Assembly: GCF_900186125.1 (NCBI RefSeq)
Contig: NZ_FYBQ01000004.1
Span: forward strand, 62,001-126,000
Source: Listeria goaensis
GTDB taxonomy: Bacteria > Bacillota > Bacilli > Lactobacillales > Listeriaceae
Length of the DNA: 64,000 nucleotides
Direction of reading: 5' to 3'
A program made the position numbers and the translations under genes. The notes beneath the pieces are model-generated. The model was not told the DNA's origin. It ran no database searches and was given only the letters and a program-made list of their open reading frames with translations. Positions 53,921-63,787 of the stretch are shown one piece after another; the stretch's first letter is position 1; every line of letters begins with the position of its first letter.

Positions 53921-56434
53921 TTATGCTTCCTTACCATGACAATTTTTATATTTCTTACCGCTGCCACAAGGACAAAGATCGTTACGTCCGATTTCCTCAC
54001 CCTTAACAACTGGCTTGCGTTTCGCTTCTGGCTTCCCTTCATCCGGATTAACAGCTTCCCCTTTCGCCACTTGCTCACGTTCAAGGTTCTGTCTAATTTC
54101 AGCTTTCATGATGTAGCGTGCAACATCTTCATCGATTGAAGAAATCATTGCCTCAAACATCGCGAAACCTTCCGATTGATACTCACGAAGCGGATCAATT
54201 TGACCATACGCACGCAAATGAATCCCGTCACGAAGGTGATCCATCGCATCAATGTGGTCAACCCATTTCGTATCCACAACACGAAGCAGAACAACTTTTT
54301 GGAACTCATTAAATTCTTCTTCAGGTAAAAGCTGCTCTTTTTCGTCATAAGCTTCTTTAATTTTTTCTAAAATAAAGGCTTCAATGTCTTCCGTGATACG
54401 ACCTTGTAAATCATCTACCGTAATCGCGCCTTCATGAAGTAAATTCGCATCCACATAATCCACAATACCTTGTAAATTCCAATCTTCTTCAGCCTCATGC
54501 GACGAAGCATTTGAAATGACAACATAATGAACCGCACGTTCAATCATTTTTTCAATAATTTCACGCAAGCCATTTTCCGCTGTAATAACATCATAACGCT
54601 GTTTATAAATCACTTCACGTTGTTGACGTAAAACATCGTCATACTGAAGAACTTGTTTACGAGAATCGAAGTTGTTTCCTTCAACACGTTTTTGTGCAGA
54701 CTCAACCGCCCGACTAACCATCTTGCTTTGAATCGCTTCCTCATTCATTCCGAAGCGTTCCATCATACTCTTCATGTTGTCAGAGCCAAAGCGACGCATT
54801 AACTCATCTTCCATCGAAAGATAAAATTGTGTCACCCCTGGGTCCCCTTGACGACCCGAACGACCACGCAACTGATTATCAATACGACGTGACTCATGAC
54901 GTTCCGTACCAATTACAGCTAAACCACCCGCCGCAACCGTTTCCTCATCAAGTTTAATATCTGTACCACGACCGGCCATATTCGTTGCGATAGTAACCGC
55001 GCCGTGTTTCCCTGCATTCATAATAATATCCGCTTCGCGCTCATGTTGTTTCGCATTCAAGACGTCATGGCGAATCCCTTTGCGTTTCAACTTGCTCGCA
55101 ATCAATTCAGATGTTTCAATTGCCACAGTACCAACAAGAACAGGTTGCCCTTTCGCATGGCGCTCAGCAATATCTTCCACAACCGCATTAAATTTCGCAT
55201 CAATTGATGTATAAATCAAGTCTGGGCGATCATCACGAACAATTGGGCGGTTCGTTGGAATTTCAATAACACGCATATTATAAATATCGCGGAATTCTTC
55301 TTCTTCCGTTTTCGCCGTACCCGTCATCCCCGCCAATTTTTTATACATACGGAAATAGTTTTGGAACGTAATCGTCGCCATCGTTTTCGACTCATTTTGA
55401 ATCGTCACATGTTCCTTCGCCTCTAAAGCTTGGTGTAAACCTTCACTGAAACGACGACCTTTCATAATACGACCCGTAAATTGGTCAACAATTAGAACTT
55501 CATCATCTTGAACCACGTAATCCACATCAAGCGCCATCGTGTAGTTTGCTTTCAGCGCTTGCGCAATATGATGCAGCAAAACAGTATTTTCTAAATCATA
55601 CAAGTTCTCAACATCAAAATATTTTTCACCACGTGCCATACCTTCTTCGGTTAAATTGACAGATTTTGTTTTAATATCAACCGTATAGTCTTTCTCCTCC
55701 GTCAAAGTCGTCACAAAAGTGTCTGCGCGAACATATAAAACATTCGATTTTTCAGCTTCACCCGAAATGATTAGCGGTGTACGCGCCTCATCAACTAAAA
55801 TCGAGTCAACTTCATCAATAATCGCGAACGAAAGCGGTCTTTGTACCATTTGGTCTTTATAAACCACCATGTTGTCACGTAAATAATCAAAACCTAATTC
55901 ATTATTCGTACTATACGTGATGTCACACGCGTATTGTTCCCGTTTCTCCTCGCTAGAAAGTGCATTTAAATTTAACCCAACCGAGAGACCTAAAAAGTTG
56001 TACAACACGCCCATTTCTTCCGAGTCACGTTGTGATAAGTATTCATTGACCGTAACAACGTGGACACCTTCACCAGAAAGCGCATTTAAATAAACCGGTA
56101 ACGTCGCCGTCAAAGTTTTACCTTCCCCGGTTTTCATCTCTGCAATGTTACCTTCATGAATAACAATACCACCCATAAGTTGAACACGGAATGGATACAT
56201 GCCAAGCGCACGTTTTGCACCTTCACGCGCAACAGCAAAAGCTTCAACTAGAATATCATCTAAAGTTTCACCTGCTTGCACACGTTCCTTGAATTCTACT
56301 GTTTTTGCTCGAAGATCGTCGTCTGAAAGCGCCGCTGTTTCATCAGCCAGTGCTTCAATTTGATCGGCTTTCTTTTCAAGATATTTGATATCTCTTTTAC
56401 CCGATTCAAAAATCTTTTTTAACATTCCTGCCAT
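53921..56434 (-). CDS. secA: Preprotein translocase ATPase SecA
   Basis: An 837-aa motor that pushes unfolded preproteins through SecYEG. Walker A is MKTGEGKT (100-107), [19 protein letters not shown] holds Walker B, and [13 protein letters not shown] is motif V. The C-terminal zinc site [13 protein letters not shown] binds SecB or lipids. ATG 56434 has GGAGGAG upstream; the open frame to 56500 has none. This is the housekeeping SecA1 rather than SecA2, judging by full length and the zinc tail. Confidence 0.97.
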   Translation of the reverse strand: MAGMLKKIFESGKRDIKYLEKKADQIEALADETAALSDDDLRAKTVEFKERVQAGETLDDILVEAFAVAREGAKRALGMYPFRVQLMGGIVIHEGNIAEMKTGEGKTLTATLPVYLNALSGEGVHVVTVNEYLSQRDSEEMGVLYNFLGLSVGLNLNALSSEEKREQYACDITYSTNNELGFDYLRDNMVVYKDQMVQRPLSFAIIDEVDSILVDEARTPLIISGEAEKSNVLYVRADTFVTTLTEEKDYTVDIKTKSVNLTEEGMARGEKYFDVENLYDLENTVLLHHIAQALKANYTMALDVDYVVQDDEVLIVDQFTGRIMKGRRFSEGLHQALEAKEHVTIQNESKTMATITFQNYFRMYKKLAGMTGTAKTEEEEFRDIYNMRVIEIPTNRPIVRDDRPDLIYTSIDAKFNAVVEDIAERHAKGQPVLVGTVAIETSELIASKLKRKGIRHDVLNAKQHEREADIIMNAGKHGAVTIATNMAGRGTDIKLDEETVAAGGLAVIGTERHESRRIDNQLRGRSGRQGDPGVTQFYLSMEDELMRRFGSDNMKSMMERFGMNEEAIQSKMVSRAVESAQKRVEGNNFDSRKQVLQYDDVLRQQREVIYKQRYDVITAENGLREIIEKMIERAVHYVVISNASSHEAEEDWNLQGIVDYVDANLLHEGAITVDDLQGRITEDIEAFILEKIKEAYDEKEQLLPEEEFNEFQKVVLLRVVDTKWVDHIDAMDHLRDGIHLRAYGQIDPLREYQSEGFAMFEAMISSIDEDVARYIMKAEIRQNLEREQVAKGEAVNPDEGKPEAKRKPVVKGEEIGRNDLCPCGSGKKYKNCHGKEA

Positions 56435-56833
56435 AATTGATTCTCCTCCACATAAATTGACTGCTACCTCTATTTTAAATTTCCAGATTATCTTATACAA
56501 GATACACTTATTAATTTTATCACTTATTCTCCAAAATTGAAAATAGGATTGATTATTTATACCCCGATTTATAAGCTACCAACCATTATAACACCTTATA
56601 CCCAAAATAGATGTGGATATTGTGTGAAAAAGTTTAACTTCCTGAAAAAAATTTTGTTTTTTTGGTTCACATAAAAAAACTACTTATAACTTCTTTCACT
56701 GCAATTTGGTCTATACCATATTAATATATATCTTATTTTTCCATGTTTAGCCTCGATTTCCTCGGGTATTTTCAAGAGCACGACCAAATCGCGCTCACAA
56801 ATGTAAGCGCGTACAAAAAGAAGGAGGGTTTTT
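56435..56833. other. Divergent intergenic region between secA and the chitinase gene
   Basis: About 400 AT-rich bases. Apart from the cre-like element at 56802-56815 and the chitinase ribosome site (AAGGAGG at 56820-56826), nothing could be assigned. Promoters for both genes must be here. Confidence 0.4.
56802..56815. promoter_or_regulatory. cre-like site in the chitinase leader
   Basis: TGTAAGCGCGTACA fits the catabolite-responsive consensus TGNAANCGNTNNCA except at one position and is nearly palindromic. It lies 19 bases before the start codon, where bound CcpA would block elongation. Confidence 0.55.
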
Positions 56834-57901
56834 ATGTTAACTCAAAAAAGAAGATGGATAGCAGGAAGTGTTTTAGCAGGTATTGTTGCAATTGGACTTA
56901 GCTTTACGGGAGGCGAAACAGCCAAAGCAATAACAGATGATGCCACAATCATGCCAGACCTTACAAGCAAACAAGTACTCGTAGGTTATTGGCATAGTTG
57001 GAAATCAACTGGAAATGATGGCTACAAACAAGGCACATCAGCAGACATCGCGTTAAAAGATGTAAACTCAGCTTACAATGTCATTCCTGTTGCCTTTATG
57101 AAAGGCGATGGCGTTAACCGCATTCCAACATTCAAACCAGTTGGCCAAACAGATAACGAATTTCGCGCCCAAGTCGCGGACCTAAATAAACAAGGACGAG
57201 CTGTACTTTTAGCTCTCGGCGGTGCTGATGGGCACGTCCAACTGCAAACTGGCGACGAGCAGGCCTTCGCAAATGAAATTATTCGTCAAGTTGAAACATA
57301 CGGCTTTGACGGCCTAGATATCGACTTGGAACAAACTGCCATCACGGCAGGAAACAATCAAACCGTTATTCCCGCGGCACTAAAAATAGTAAAAAACCAT
57401 TACGCGACAGAAGGAAAAAACTTCATGATTACAATGGCGCCTGAATTCCCTTACTTAAAACCAGGCGGTGCCTACGAAACGTATATTACTTCCCTAAATG
57501 GCTATTATGACTACATCGCACCACAACTATACAACCAAGGTGGCGATGGCGTCTGGGTGGACGAAACGAACCAATGGATTGCGCAAAACAATGATACCCT
57601 CAAAAAAGAATTTTTATACTACATGTCCGATTCGTTGATTCACGGAACACGCGGCTTCCTTAAAATTCCTGCCAACAAATTAGTCTTAGGTCTTCCAGCC
57701 AATAACGATGCTGCCGCAACCGGCTACGTCATAAATCCACAAAACGTTTACGATGCCTTCAACCAATTGAAAGCTGACGGCACCCCACTTAAAGGACTCA
57801 TGACCTGGTCCGCAAATTGGGATGTCGGTAAAGATAAAAACGGCGTCCTTTATAACAATGGATTCGCAAACGCATACGGTCCATTTTTAGGAACTAAATA
57901 A
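56834..57901 (+). CDS. Secreted family 18 chitinase
   Basis: 355 aa: signal peptide (residues 1-32, AKA cleavage) and a single GH18 TIM barrel. The catalytic motif DGLDIDLE spans 159-166 with Glu166 as the acid. Substrate-contact motifs are VLLALGGADG (124-133), MAPEFPYL, YNQGGDG and the terminal LMTWSANWD with the conserved Trp. There is no chitin-binding module. It hydrolyses chitin or related beta-1,4-GlcNAc glycans outside the cell. AAGGAGG precedes ATG 56834. It is alone on the plus strand between secA and hpf. Similar in length and organisation to Listeria ChiA (lmo1883), but that gene lies elsewhere in EGD-e as I recall. Confidence 0.92.
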   Translation: MLTQKRRWIAGSVLAGIVAIGLSFTGGETAKAITDDATIMPDLTSKQVLVGYWHSWKSTGNDGYKQGTSADIALKDVNSAYNVIPVAFMKGDGVNRIPTFKPVGQTDNEFRAQVADLNKQGRAVLLALGGADGHVQLQTGDEQAFANEIIRQVETYGFDGLDIDLEQTAITAGNNQTVIPAALKIVKNHYATEGKNFMITMAPEFPYLKPGGAYETYITSLNGYYDYIAPQLYNQGGDGVWVDETNQWIAQNNDTLKKEFLYYMSDSLIHGTRGFLKIPANKLVLGLPANNDAAATGYVINPQNVYDAFNQLKADGTPLKGLMTWSANWDVGKDKNGVLYNNGFANAYGPFLGTK

Positions 57902-57903
57902 AT

Positions 57904-57942
57904 AAAAAACGTCCTGCTCGATGTGGCAGGACGTTTTAATTT
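57904..57942. terminator. Bidirectional terminator between the chitinase gene and hpf
   Basis: AAAAAACGTCCTGC / GCAGGACGTTTTAATT stem shared by two convergent genes. Confidence 0.9.
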
Positions 57943-57946
57943 CAAA

Positions 57947-58501
57947 TTAATTTGTTTCAATCAAACCATATTTTCCGTCTTTACGACGGTAAACGATATT
58001 TGTACCATCAGATTCAGCATCTGTATAAACATAAAAGCTATGCCCTAACAGATTCATTTGAAGTACCGCTTCTTCACTATCCATTGGTTTCAAATCAAAT
58101 TGTTTTGTACGTACAATTTCTAAATCAGATTCATGTTCATCTGGTGCGCTTTCACTAACTTCTCCAAAAGCAAAGAAGTCTTGTTGTGCACCTTTATCAC
58201 GCATTTTACGATTCACTTTTGTTTTATGTTTACGGATTTGTCTTTCTAATTTATCTGCAATCAAATCAATACTTGCATATAAATCTCCGCTTGTTTCTTC
58301 AGCACGAAGAACAAGATTTGGGAGAGGAATTGTTACTTCAACCTTTGCATTTTTATCAGAGTAAACTTTTAAATTCACATGCACATTTGCATCTGGAACC
58401 TCTGTAAAATAACGTTCGAGTTTATCGATTTTCTTCTCAACGTAATTACGAATCGGTTCTGTTACTTCAATATTTTCACCACGAATGTTGTACTTAAGCA
58501 T
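57947..58501 (-). CDS. hpf: Ribosome hibernation promoting factor, long form
   Basis: 184 aa. The N-terminal HPF/RaiA fold (residues 1-100, [40 protein letters not shown]) binds the 30S decoding centre. The C-terminal domain (about 125-184, [34 protein letters not shown]) dimerises to give 100S ribosomes in Firmicutes. ATG 58501 follows AGGAGG; the frame is open to 58594 without a start signal. Confidence 0.96.
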   Translation of the reverse strand: MLKYNIRGENIEVTEPIRNYVEKKIDKLERYFTEVPDANVHVNLKVYSDKNAKVEVTIPLPNLVLRAEETSGDLYASIDLIADKLERQIRKHKTKVNRKMRDKGAQQDFFAFGEVSESAPDEHESDLEIVRTKQFDLKPMDSEEAVLQMNLLGHSFYVYTDAESDGTNIVYRRKDGKYGLIETN

Positions 58502-58682
58502 TGTAATTCCTCCTTTGGGATAAAACAAAAATTCTTTCGAAGAAGAAGCTTCTCTTCTTACTTCTAGTCTAAGGTATAATGCCACTTTTTGCAAATATTT
58601 ACTTAGGCAAATACGGAATTTTCGTCTTCTCCTACTTTACTAATTCATTCCACTTTTTCTAAAAAACAAACCTCATTTTCAA

Positions 58683-59186
58683 CTATTTTCCGAATAAAGC
58701 AGTAAAGTAAATCTCTTCAACACTTTTTATACAATATTTTCCAATGAATTCTTGCTCACGCTCCTTTTCCCATTCTACAATAGTGAATATATTTAAATAA
58801 GCAACCTCATCCATTTTAGTTACGTGAGCAACCTCAAGTCCCGCTTGCTTTAACACTTCTAGCTCAGGATTATAGCCTAAATCATCGTTTATTTTTTCCG
58901 TTTCAATATACAGTAACTTATCAAAACTATAGATTTCGGCTATTAACTCACTAAAGACCCCAACTAATGCATAATCACCTAGTTTTAAAAATCGTTCTAG
59001 CAATTCTTCAACAAAAATCGATTTCTTAAAAAGGACTATTTTATTTTCCGCACTCAACTCCTCACAAATAAACTCTTCACGGCAATTTGAGCACATCAGG
59101 CTTTTTTTGTACGGAGATAGTAATGTCTGCCAAGTAAATTCTCGTTCAATTCGTTGGTAGCAAATGCAGCATTTATTTGTCACCAA
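58683..59186 (-). CDS. comFC: Divergent ComFC-like protein, 167 aa
   Basis: Position after comFA (overlap 14 bases) and an N-terminal zinc-finger-like pair of motifs (CCICYQRIEREFTWQ; CSNCREEFICEE) identify it as a ComFC relative. The segment LLERFLKLGDYALVGVFSEL resembles the helix preceding the phosphoribosyltransferase core. However, the RGFNQ and DD-x-x-T-T-G phosphoribosyltransferase motifs of ComFC are not visible and the protein is some 50-70 residues shorter than usual. It may be degenerate or specialised. In competent bacteria ComFC acts after DNA entry. Confidence 0.7.
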   Translation of the reverse strand: MVTNKCCICYQRIEREFTWQTLLSPYKKSLMCSNCREEFICEELSAENKIVLFKKSIFVEELLERFLKLGDYALVGVFSELIAEIYSFDKLLYIETEKINDDLGYNPELEVLKQAGLEVAHVTKMDEVAYLNIFTIVEWEKEREQEFIGKYCIKSVEEIYFTALFGK

Positions 59187-60486
59187 GCAGCCCTTCTTCC
59201 CACCCGATTTTATTCATAAGTTTAATATGTTGAATAGCTCGCATCATTTCGTTTGTTTTTCCAAAATGAAAAAAACAAACTTCACCTGCCGGAAAATCTC
59301 GCTTCCTTCCAACTCTTCCCGCTATTTGAACCAGTGCCGCTTCAGTGAAAATTGAACCCTCGCTACCAAAAACAGCTACTTGTACATCTGCAAATGTCAC
59401 GCCGCGTTCTAAAATAGTCGTCGTAAGTAAAATTTGGATAGCTCCATCTCGTAGTTGTTGCACTTTTTCCTTGCGTAGCTTGTCCGCTGAATGGACTGTA
59501 GTCAACTGCTCAAATCCGTATCGTTTCATAACTTCACTAAATTCAAACATAACATCGATTTTTGGGAAGAAAATTAAGATGGGCTTCTTTAATTTTGCAT
59601 AGCGCATTATCCAAGTTAAAACTTTTTTGGAAATCCGTTTTTTATTTAGCTGTTTTTGCCAATCTCCAATCCAGCAATTATGTGGCACAGGTAACGGAAA
59701 GCCGTGATACCTCGCTGGAATTTTTACGTAGTTGCGTTTTCCTGTCAAGCACTCCTGTTGCCATTTTCTTTCTGGCGTTGCCGTCACAAAGATTTGGATA
59801 GCTCCTTCGCTACCCGCTTTTCGAACCGTGTATTCAAGGCAAGGATCTTTGGCGTATGGAAAGGCATCGACTTCATCAATAAATATCAAATCAAAGTAGC
59901 GATAAAAGCGCATCAATTGATGTGTTGTTGCAATGACAAACGTTTCATTGTTGAAAACTGCCTCTGAATCCCCGTAAAGGCATACTTGTGGAACATCAGG
60001 AAAAACATCTTGCAAACGTGGCGCCAGTTCAATGCATACGTCTACTCGCGGTGATGCTAAACAAATTCGCAAGCCCTTTTCGAGACCCGCTTCAATGCCC
60101 TGAAACATCATTTCCGTTTTACCTGATCCTGCGACAGACCATAACAAAAGTGATTTCTGCTCTTGGATAGCATTTAATATCGCGTCAGCTCCCCTTTGTT
60201 GCGCAAACGAAAGCACACCTTCCCACATTAACGGTGCCTCAAAATAAATTCGTTCTGTTTCTGCTGGCTTTTGATAATAAAATTTCTGTAAGCTGCTCAC
60301 TCGTTTCATTAGTAGACAATTCCTGCAATACCGTTCATTGCTAGGCAAATTCGCAAAACGCTCAGCTTGATTATTCCCGCACCTAAAGCAAAATGGGCTC
60401 ACATCTGTTTCAACGATACTTGGCAGCGCCTCATAATTTTCCAGATGCGTTACCTCGTTTTCGAAATATAAAATACCTTTTGCCAT
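59173..60486 (-). CDS. comFA: DNA-uptake helicase ComFA
   Basis: A 437-aa DEAD-box ATPase thought to pull single-stranded DNA into the cell in competence. N-terminal zinc site CFRCGNNQ...CRNCLLM (residues about 33-60), Walker A SVAGSGKTEMM, Walker B FIDEVDAFPY, and motif VI VQIAGRVGRKRDFPAG. All helicase motifs look intact. Its partner comFC overlaps downstream. Confidence 0.92.
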   Translation of the reverse strand: MAKGILYFENEVTHLENYEALPSIVETDVSPFCFRCGNNQAERFANLPSNERYCRNCLLMKRVSSLQKFYYQKPAETERIYFEAPLMWEGVLSFAQQRGADAILNAIQEQKSLLLWSVAGSGKTEMMFQGIEAGLEKGLRICLASPRVDVCIELAPRLQDVFPDVPQVCLYGDSEAVFNNETFVIATTHQLMRFYRYFDLIFIDEVDAFPYAKDPCLEYTVRKAGSEGAIQIFVTATPERKWQQECLTGKRNYVKIPARYHGFPLPVPHNCWIGDWQKQLNKKRISKKVLTWIMRYAKLKKPILIFFPKIDVMFEFSEVMKRYGFEQLTTVHSADKLRKEKVQQLRDGAIQILLTTTILERGVTFADVQVAVFGSEGSIFTEAALVQIAGRVGRKRDFPAGEVCFFHFGKTNEMMRAIQHIKLMNKIGWEEGLLGDK

Positions 60487-60645
60487 AAATCACCTCGTCC
60501 ACTTAGTTATACCTTATTTTCGTTTTCTTTGCAGAAGCTAAAACCACTTTTTCGAGGGGTAAAAATACGGTTTTGTCTTAGTGAAAAACATGATTTCCTG
60601 TACCGCAAAATATGATTTCCGCTGCCAACCCAACTTTTTTATACA

Positions 60646-60678
60646 AAAAAACTCAGTGATCTAAATCACCAAGTTTTT
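60646..60678 (-). terminator. Terminator of degV
   Basis: Minus strand CTTGGTGAT-TTAG-ATCACTGAG (nine pairs with G-U) followed by TTTTTTT. Confidence 0.8.
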
Positions 60679-60682
60679 AAGT

Positions 60683-61537
60683 TTATTTAATTGACCATGT
60701 GAGGCCTAGTGCTCCCTCGCCTAAGTGCGTGCCGATAACTGGGCCGAAATAGCTGAGGTGGAATTCAACTTCTGGAAACATGCTTTGTAACTCATCTAAC
60801 CATTTTTGCCCTTTTTCAGGCGCATTTCCATGAATAACATAAGCTTGTTCCGCCTCATTTTTTTGAACTGCTTCTTGCAGGACTTCTTCAATCCGCTTCA
60901 ATGCTTTTTTTTGCGTGCGCACTTTCTCAAAAAGAACGATTTGTTTATCTTGGAAATGCAAAATCGGCTTGATTTGCAACAAGCTTCCGATGATAGCCTG
61001 AGCTCCCGTTAAGCGTCCGCCGCGCTGTAAAGTATTTAAATCATCAACCATGAAATACGCATCCATGGTATTTTGAATGGCTTCGATGTGCGCTAAAATT
61101 TCGGATACGTTTTTTCCTTCCGCAACCATTTGAGCGGCACTTAATACGATTGAGCCTTGAGCCATGCAAGCAATTCCCGAATCAATGCCGATAACTTCAA
61201 TGCCGTCAACCGAGTTGCCTGCAGTCACTGCATTTTGGTAGGTCCCACTAATTCCACTTGTTAAGTGGATAGTAAGCACTTTGTTATAACCTTCTTGCTT
61301 GAGGGTTTCAAAAAGTGTAATGAAGTCCCCTGGCGCAGGCTGTGAAGACGTAGGGAAATTGGTTGATTCTTTTACCTTTTTATAAAAATCGGCTGTACTT
61401 AATTCTACTTCTTCTTTATAGGCAACGCCATCAATGATGACCGAAAGAGGCACCACATGAATTTGGTACTTTTCAATCAATTCGGCTGGTATATAGGCTG
61501 TGCTATCTGTGACAATTGCAATTTTTTCTTTTGACAT
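60683..61537 (-). CDS. degV: DegV family fatty-acid-binding protein (FakB-like)
   Basis: A 284-aa two-domain protein with the signature IAIVTDSTAYIPAELIEKY, HLTSGISGTYQNAVTAG and, at the C-terminus, FGPVIGTHLGEGALGLTW. DegV/FakB proteins bind a fatty acid and present it to the kinase FakA for incorporation into phospholipid. It lies 18 bases downstream of degU, as in B. subtilis, and is probably cotranscribed. Confidence 0.92.
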   Translation of the reverse strand: MSKEKIAIVTDSTAYIPAELIEKYQIHVVPLSVIIDGVAYKEEVELSTADFYKKVKESTNFPTSSQPAPGDFITLFETLKQEGYNKVLTIHLTSGISGTYQNAVTAGNSVDGIEVIGIDSGIACMAQGSIVLSAAQMVAEGKNVSEILAHIEAIQNTMDAYFMVDDLNTLQRGGRLTGAQAIIGSLLQIKPILHFQDKQIVLFEKVRTQKKALKRIEEVLQEAVQKNEAEQAYVIHGNAPEKGQKWLDELQSMFPEVEFHLSYFGPVIGTHLGEGALGLTWSIK

Positions 61538-61555
61538 GGCTTCCCCCTGAACCTT

Positions 61556-62242
61556 TTAACGGATGTAAACCCAGCCATTTTTTATGGCTGTTACAACAGC
61601 TTGCGTCCTATCGTTCACTTTCATTTTTTGCAAAATACTGCTAACGTGGTTTTTAACCGTTTTTTCACTTATAAATAGAGTTTCTCCAATACCACGGTTA
61701 CTTTTTCCATCTGTAAGTAATTGGAGAACTTCGCATTCTCTATGCGTTAAAATATGGAGTGGCATTTTCACTTCGGGTTGTTGATAACCATAAATGCCTT
61801 GCGCTGTATTTGTGCTTGCTAAATGGCGATATTCACGAATAAGCTTAATTGCAGCTTTAGGGTGAATGTATGCGCCGCCCGCATCTACAATTTTAATGGC
61901 ATCCACAAGTTCTTTTGCATCCATTTCTTTTAGTAAATACCCCACTGCACCGGAGCGAAGAGCTTCGGTAACATATTCATCTGAATCATGGATAGTTAAT
62001 ACGATTACTTTAATACTTGGAAATTGTCTTACTAACATTTCTGTTGCATCTAAGCCGTTAACTGTTGGCATGTTAATATCCATTAGGACGATATCTGGTT
62101 TGTATTCTCTAACTTTCGCAACGATATTTTTTCCATTTTCTGCTTCTGCAATGACATCAAACGAGTCTTCTAACTCTAAAATTCGTTTAATTCCTTCGCG
62201 AAACAATTGGTGATCGTCGACAATCATAATTTTGAGAGTCAT
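61556..62242 (-). CDS. degU: Response regulator DegU (orphan)
   Basis: A 228-aa NarL-type regulator. The receiver has Asp9/Asp10 (MIVDDHQLF), phosphoacceptor Asp55 (VLMDINMP) and Lys in the switch region. The LuxR-type helix-turn-helix is at 165-225 ([38 protein letters not shown]). No degS kinase gene accompanies it: the upstream neighbour is a divergent unrelated gene. In Listeria, DegU is a known orphan that acts in flagellar expression and can take phosphate from acetyl phosphate. Confidence 0.95.
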   Translation of the reverse strand: MTLKIMIVDDHQLFREGIKRILELEDSFDVIAEAENGKNIVAKVREYKPDIVLMDINMPTVNGLDATEMLVRQFPSIKVIVLTIHDSDEYVTEALRSGAVGYLLKEMDAKELVDAIKIVDAGGAYIHPKAAIKLIREYRHLASTNTAQGIYGYQQPEVKMPLHILTHRECEVLQLLTDGKSNRGIGETLFISEKTVKNHVSSILQKMKVNDRTQAVVTAIKNGWVYIR

Positions 62243-62607
62243 ATAAATACTTCCTCCTCTGATTTAACCAAAATTCATTTACCGTTTGTAATCATTGTTG
62301 GTTTTCTAGCCCTAAAGTATCCCCTTAAATACACCTATAGTAAGTTTCCTTCATCTGCTCTTAAAACAAATTCTATTACTGCTATTCATTATCCTTTTCC
62401 ACTCTGAAGATATGTTTCATTTTGCCTATATGAAAAGATATTTTCAGCAATATCTCTATCTAAAGTAATAGTATAATTTATTATAACATGAATTTAATCC
62501 CGCTTCATCAAGAAGGATATCTTTGCTAAAAAAAAATTATATACAAGCTACTTTATTTCGGCTAAAATGAAAGCAACTATGAACTTCTATTTTGTTAGGA
62601 GGAAACT
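62243..62607. other. Divergent intergenic region between degU and the IMPACT-family gene
   Basis: About 365 bases, AT-rich, no gene. TATAAT-like hexamers near 62470 and 62560 could serve the plus-strand gene, but none has a convincing -35 partner. AGGAGG precedes ATG 62608. Confidence 0.4.
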
Positions 62608-63240
62608 ATGTTAGAACAATATTTAACGATTAAAGAACAAGGCGAATGCGAAACGATTATACAAAAATCACGCTTTATTTGTTATATTGCACGAGCAGAA
62701 GATGAGACCACGGCTCAAAATTTCATTGCGCAAATAAAAAAAGAACATTGGAATGCTACTCATAATTGCTCTGCCTACCTTATTGGTGCGAGAGATGAAT
62801 TCCAAAAAGCGAATGATGACGGGGAACCAAGCGGAACAGCTGGCGTTCCAATGCTTGAAGTGTTGAAAAAACGACAGCTAAAAAACGTTGTGGCTGTTGT
62901 CACTCGTTATTTTGGCGGTACAAAGTTAGGTGCTGGCGGTTTAGTTCGCGCTTATGGTGGCGCTGTTAGCAAAACTTGTGATGAAATTGGTATAGTGGAA
63001 CGCAAATTAGCTACTATTGTTCATTTTACAATCGAGTATAGTCAACTAGGTAAATTTGAAAATCTTCTAGAGCAAAGAAATTACCAGCTTATGGATAAGC
63101 AGTTTACAGAAATGGTAACGTTATCTGTGTTTGTTGACCAAGATGATTTATCTTCTTTTAAAGCATGGCTAACAGAAATTTCTAGTGGACAAGTTTCTTG
63201 TACAGAAGGAGAACAAAAATATCGTGAGAAGGATGTTTAA
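62608..63240 (+). CDS. yvyE: YigZ/YvyE (IMPACT) family protein
   Basis: A 210-aa protein with the N-terminal IMPACT fold (SRFICYIARAEDETTAQNFI; ATHNCSAYLIG; DDGEPSGTAGVPMLEVL; VVTRYFGGTKLGAGGLVRAY, the family signature) and a C-terminal ferredoxin-like DUF1949 domain (about 135-205). The E. coli member is a putative translation-associated factor; the molecular role is unsettled. The divergent neighbour of degU in B. subtilis is also yvyE. Confidence 0.92.
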   Translation: MLEQYLTIKEQGECETIIQKSRFICYIARAEDETTAQNFIAQIKKEHWNATHNCSAYLIGARDEFQKANDDGEPSGTAGVPMLEVLKKRQLKNVVAVVTRYFGGTKLGAGGLVRAYGGAVSKTCDEIGIVERKLATIVHFTIEYSQLGKFENLLEQRNYQLMDKQFTEMVTLSVFVDQDDLSSFKAWLTEISSGQVSCTEGEQKYREKDV

Positions 63241-63244
63241 TTAA

Positions 63245-63787
63245 ATGCGTACAGATTTTTTTCAGGCTCTTCCAGCTATCATTCAAACAGATAGATTGCA
63301 GATGAAGCGAACGTCAATCATTGATGCACCTGCTTTATTTACAATTTGGTCAGATATGGAAGTCGCTGAATACATGAATATCGAACAATTTACAACTGTC
63401 CGTCAAGCCGAGGAAATGATAAAAGCCATTGAAGCCGAACCACATGCTTGCCGTTATACAATCTTTTTTAACAATCGAATTATCGGCTCACTTGGCATTA
63501 ATGAATTCAATTCATTAGATAATACTCTCGAAGTTGGTTATGAGCTTGCTAAAGAATTTTGGAACAACGGTTTTATGACAGAATTATTAAAGGCTTTTTT
63601 CAAACAAATTCAAAACTGTTTAACCTTTTCTGGTGTTTCTGCAAAAGTTCTCCCTGAAAACACAGCTTCTATTTTCCTACTAGAAAAGCTTGGTTTTAAG
63701 CTCACTACCAAAACTTCGGAGCTTGATCTTTACACACAAAATGTAAGCCCAATTTTTATTTACAAGTTTTATTTTAGCCAAAAGTAA
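63245..63787 (+). CDS. GNAT acetyltransferase, RimJ/RimL type
   Basis: 180 aa with the opening QTDRLQMKRTSIIDAPALFT, the beta4 region LEVGYELAKEFWNNGFMTEL holding a relaxed acetyl-CoA loop, and the C-terminal PENTASIFLLEKLGFKLTTK. This is the RimJ/RimL pattern (protein N-terminal or small-molecule acetylation), substrate unknown. It starts four bases after the yvyE stop, so it is probably cotranscribed. Confidence 0.85.
   Translation: MRTDFFQALPAIIQTDRLQMKRTSIIDAPALFTIWSDMEVAEYMNIEQFTTVRQAEEMIKAIEAEPHACRYTIFFNNRIIGSLGINEFNSLDNTLEVGYELAKEFWNNGFMTELLKAFFKQIQNCLTFSGVSAKVLPENTASIFLLEKLGFKLTTKTSELDLYTQNVSPIFIYKFYFSQK

Noticed and set aside
56834-57901. Chitinase as recent transfer from another phylum
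   Set aside because: Codon use and AT content look like the neighbours and Listeria has similar chitinases, so relocation or lineage difference is the simpler reading.
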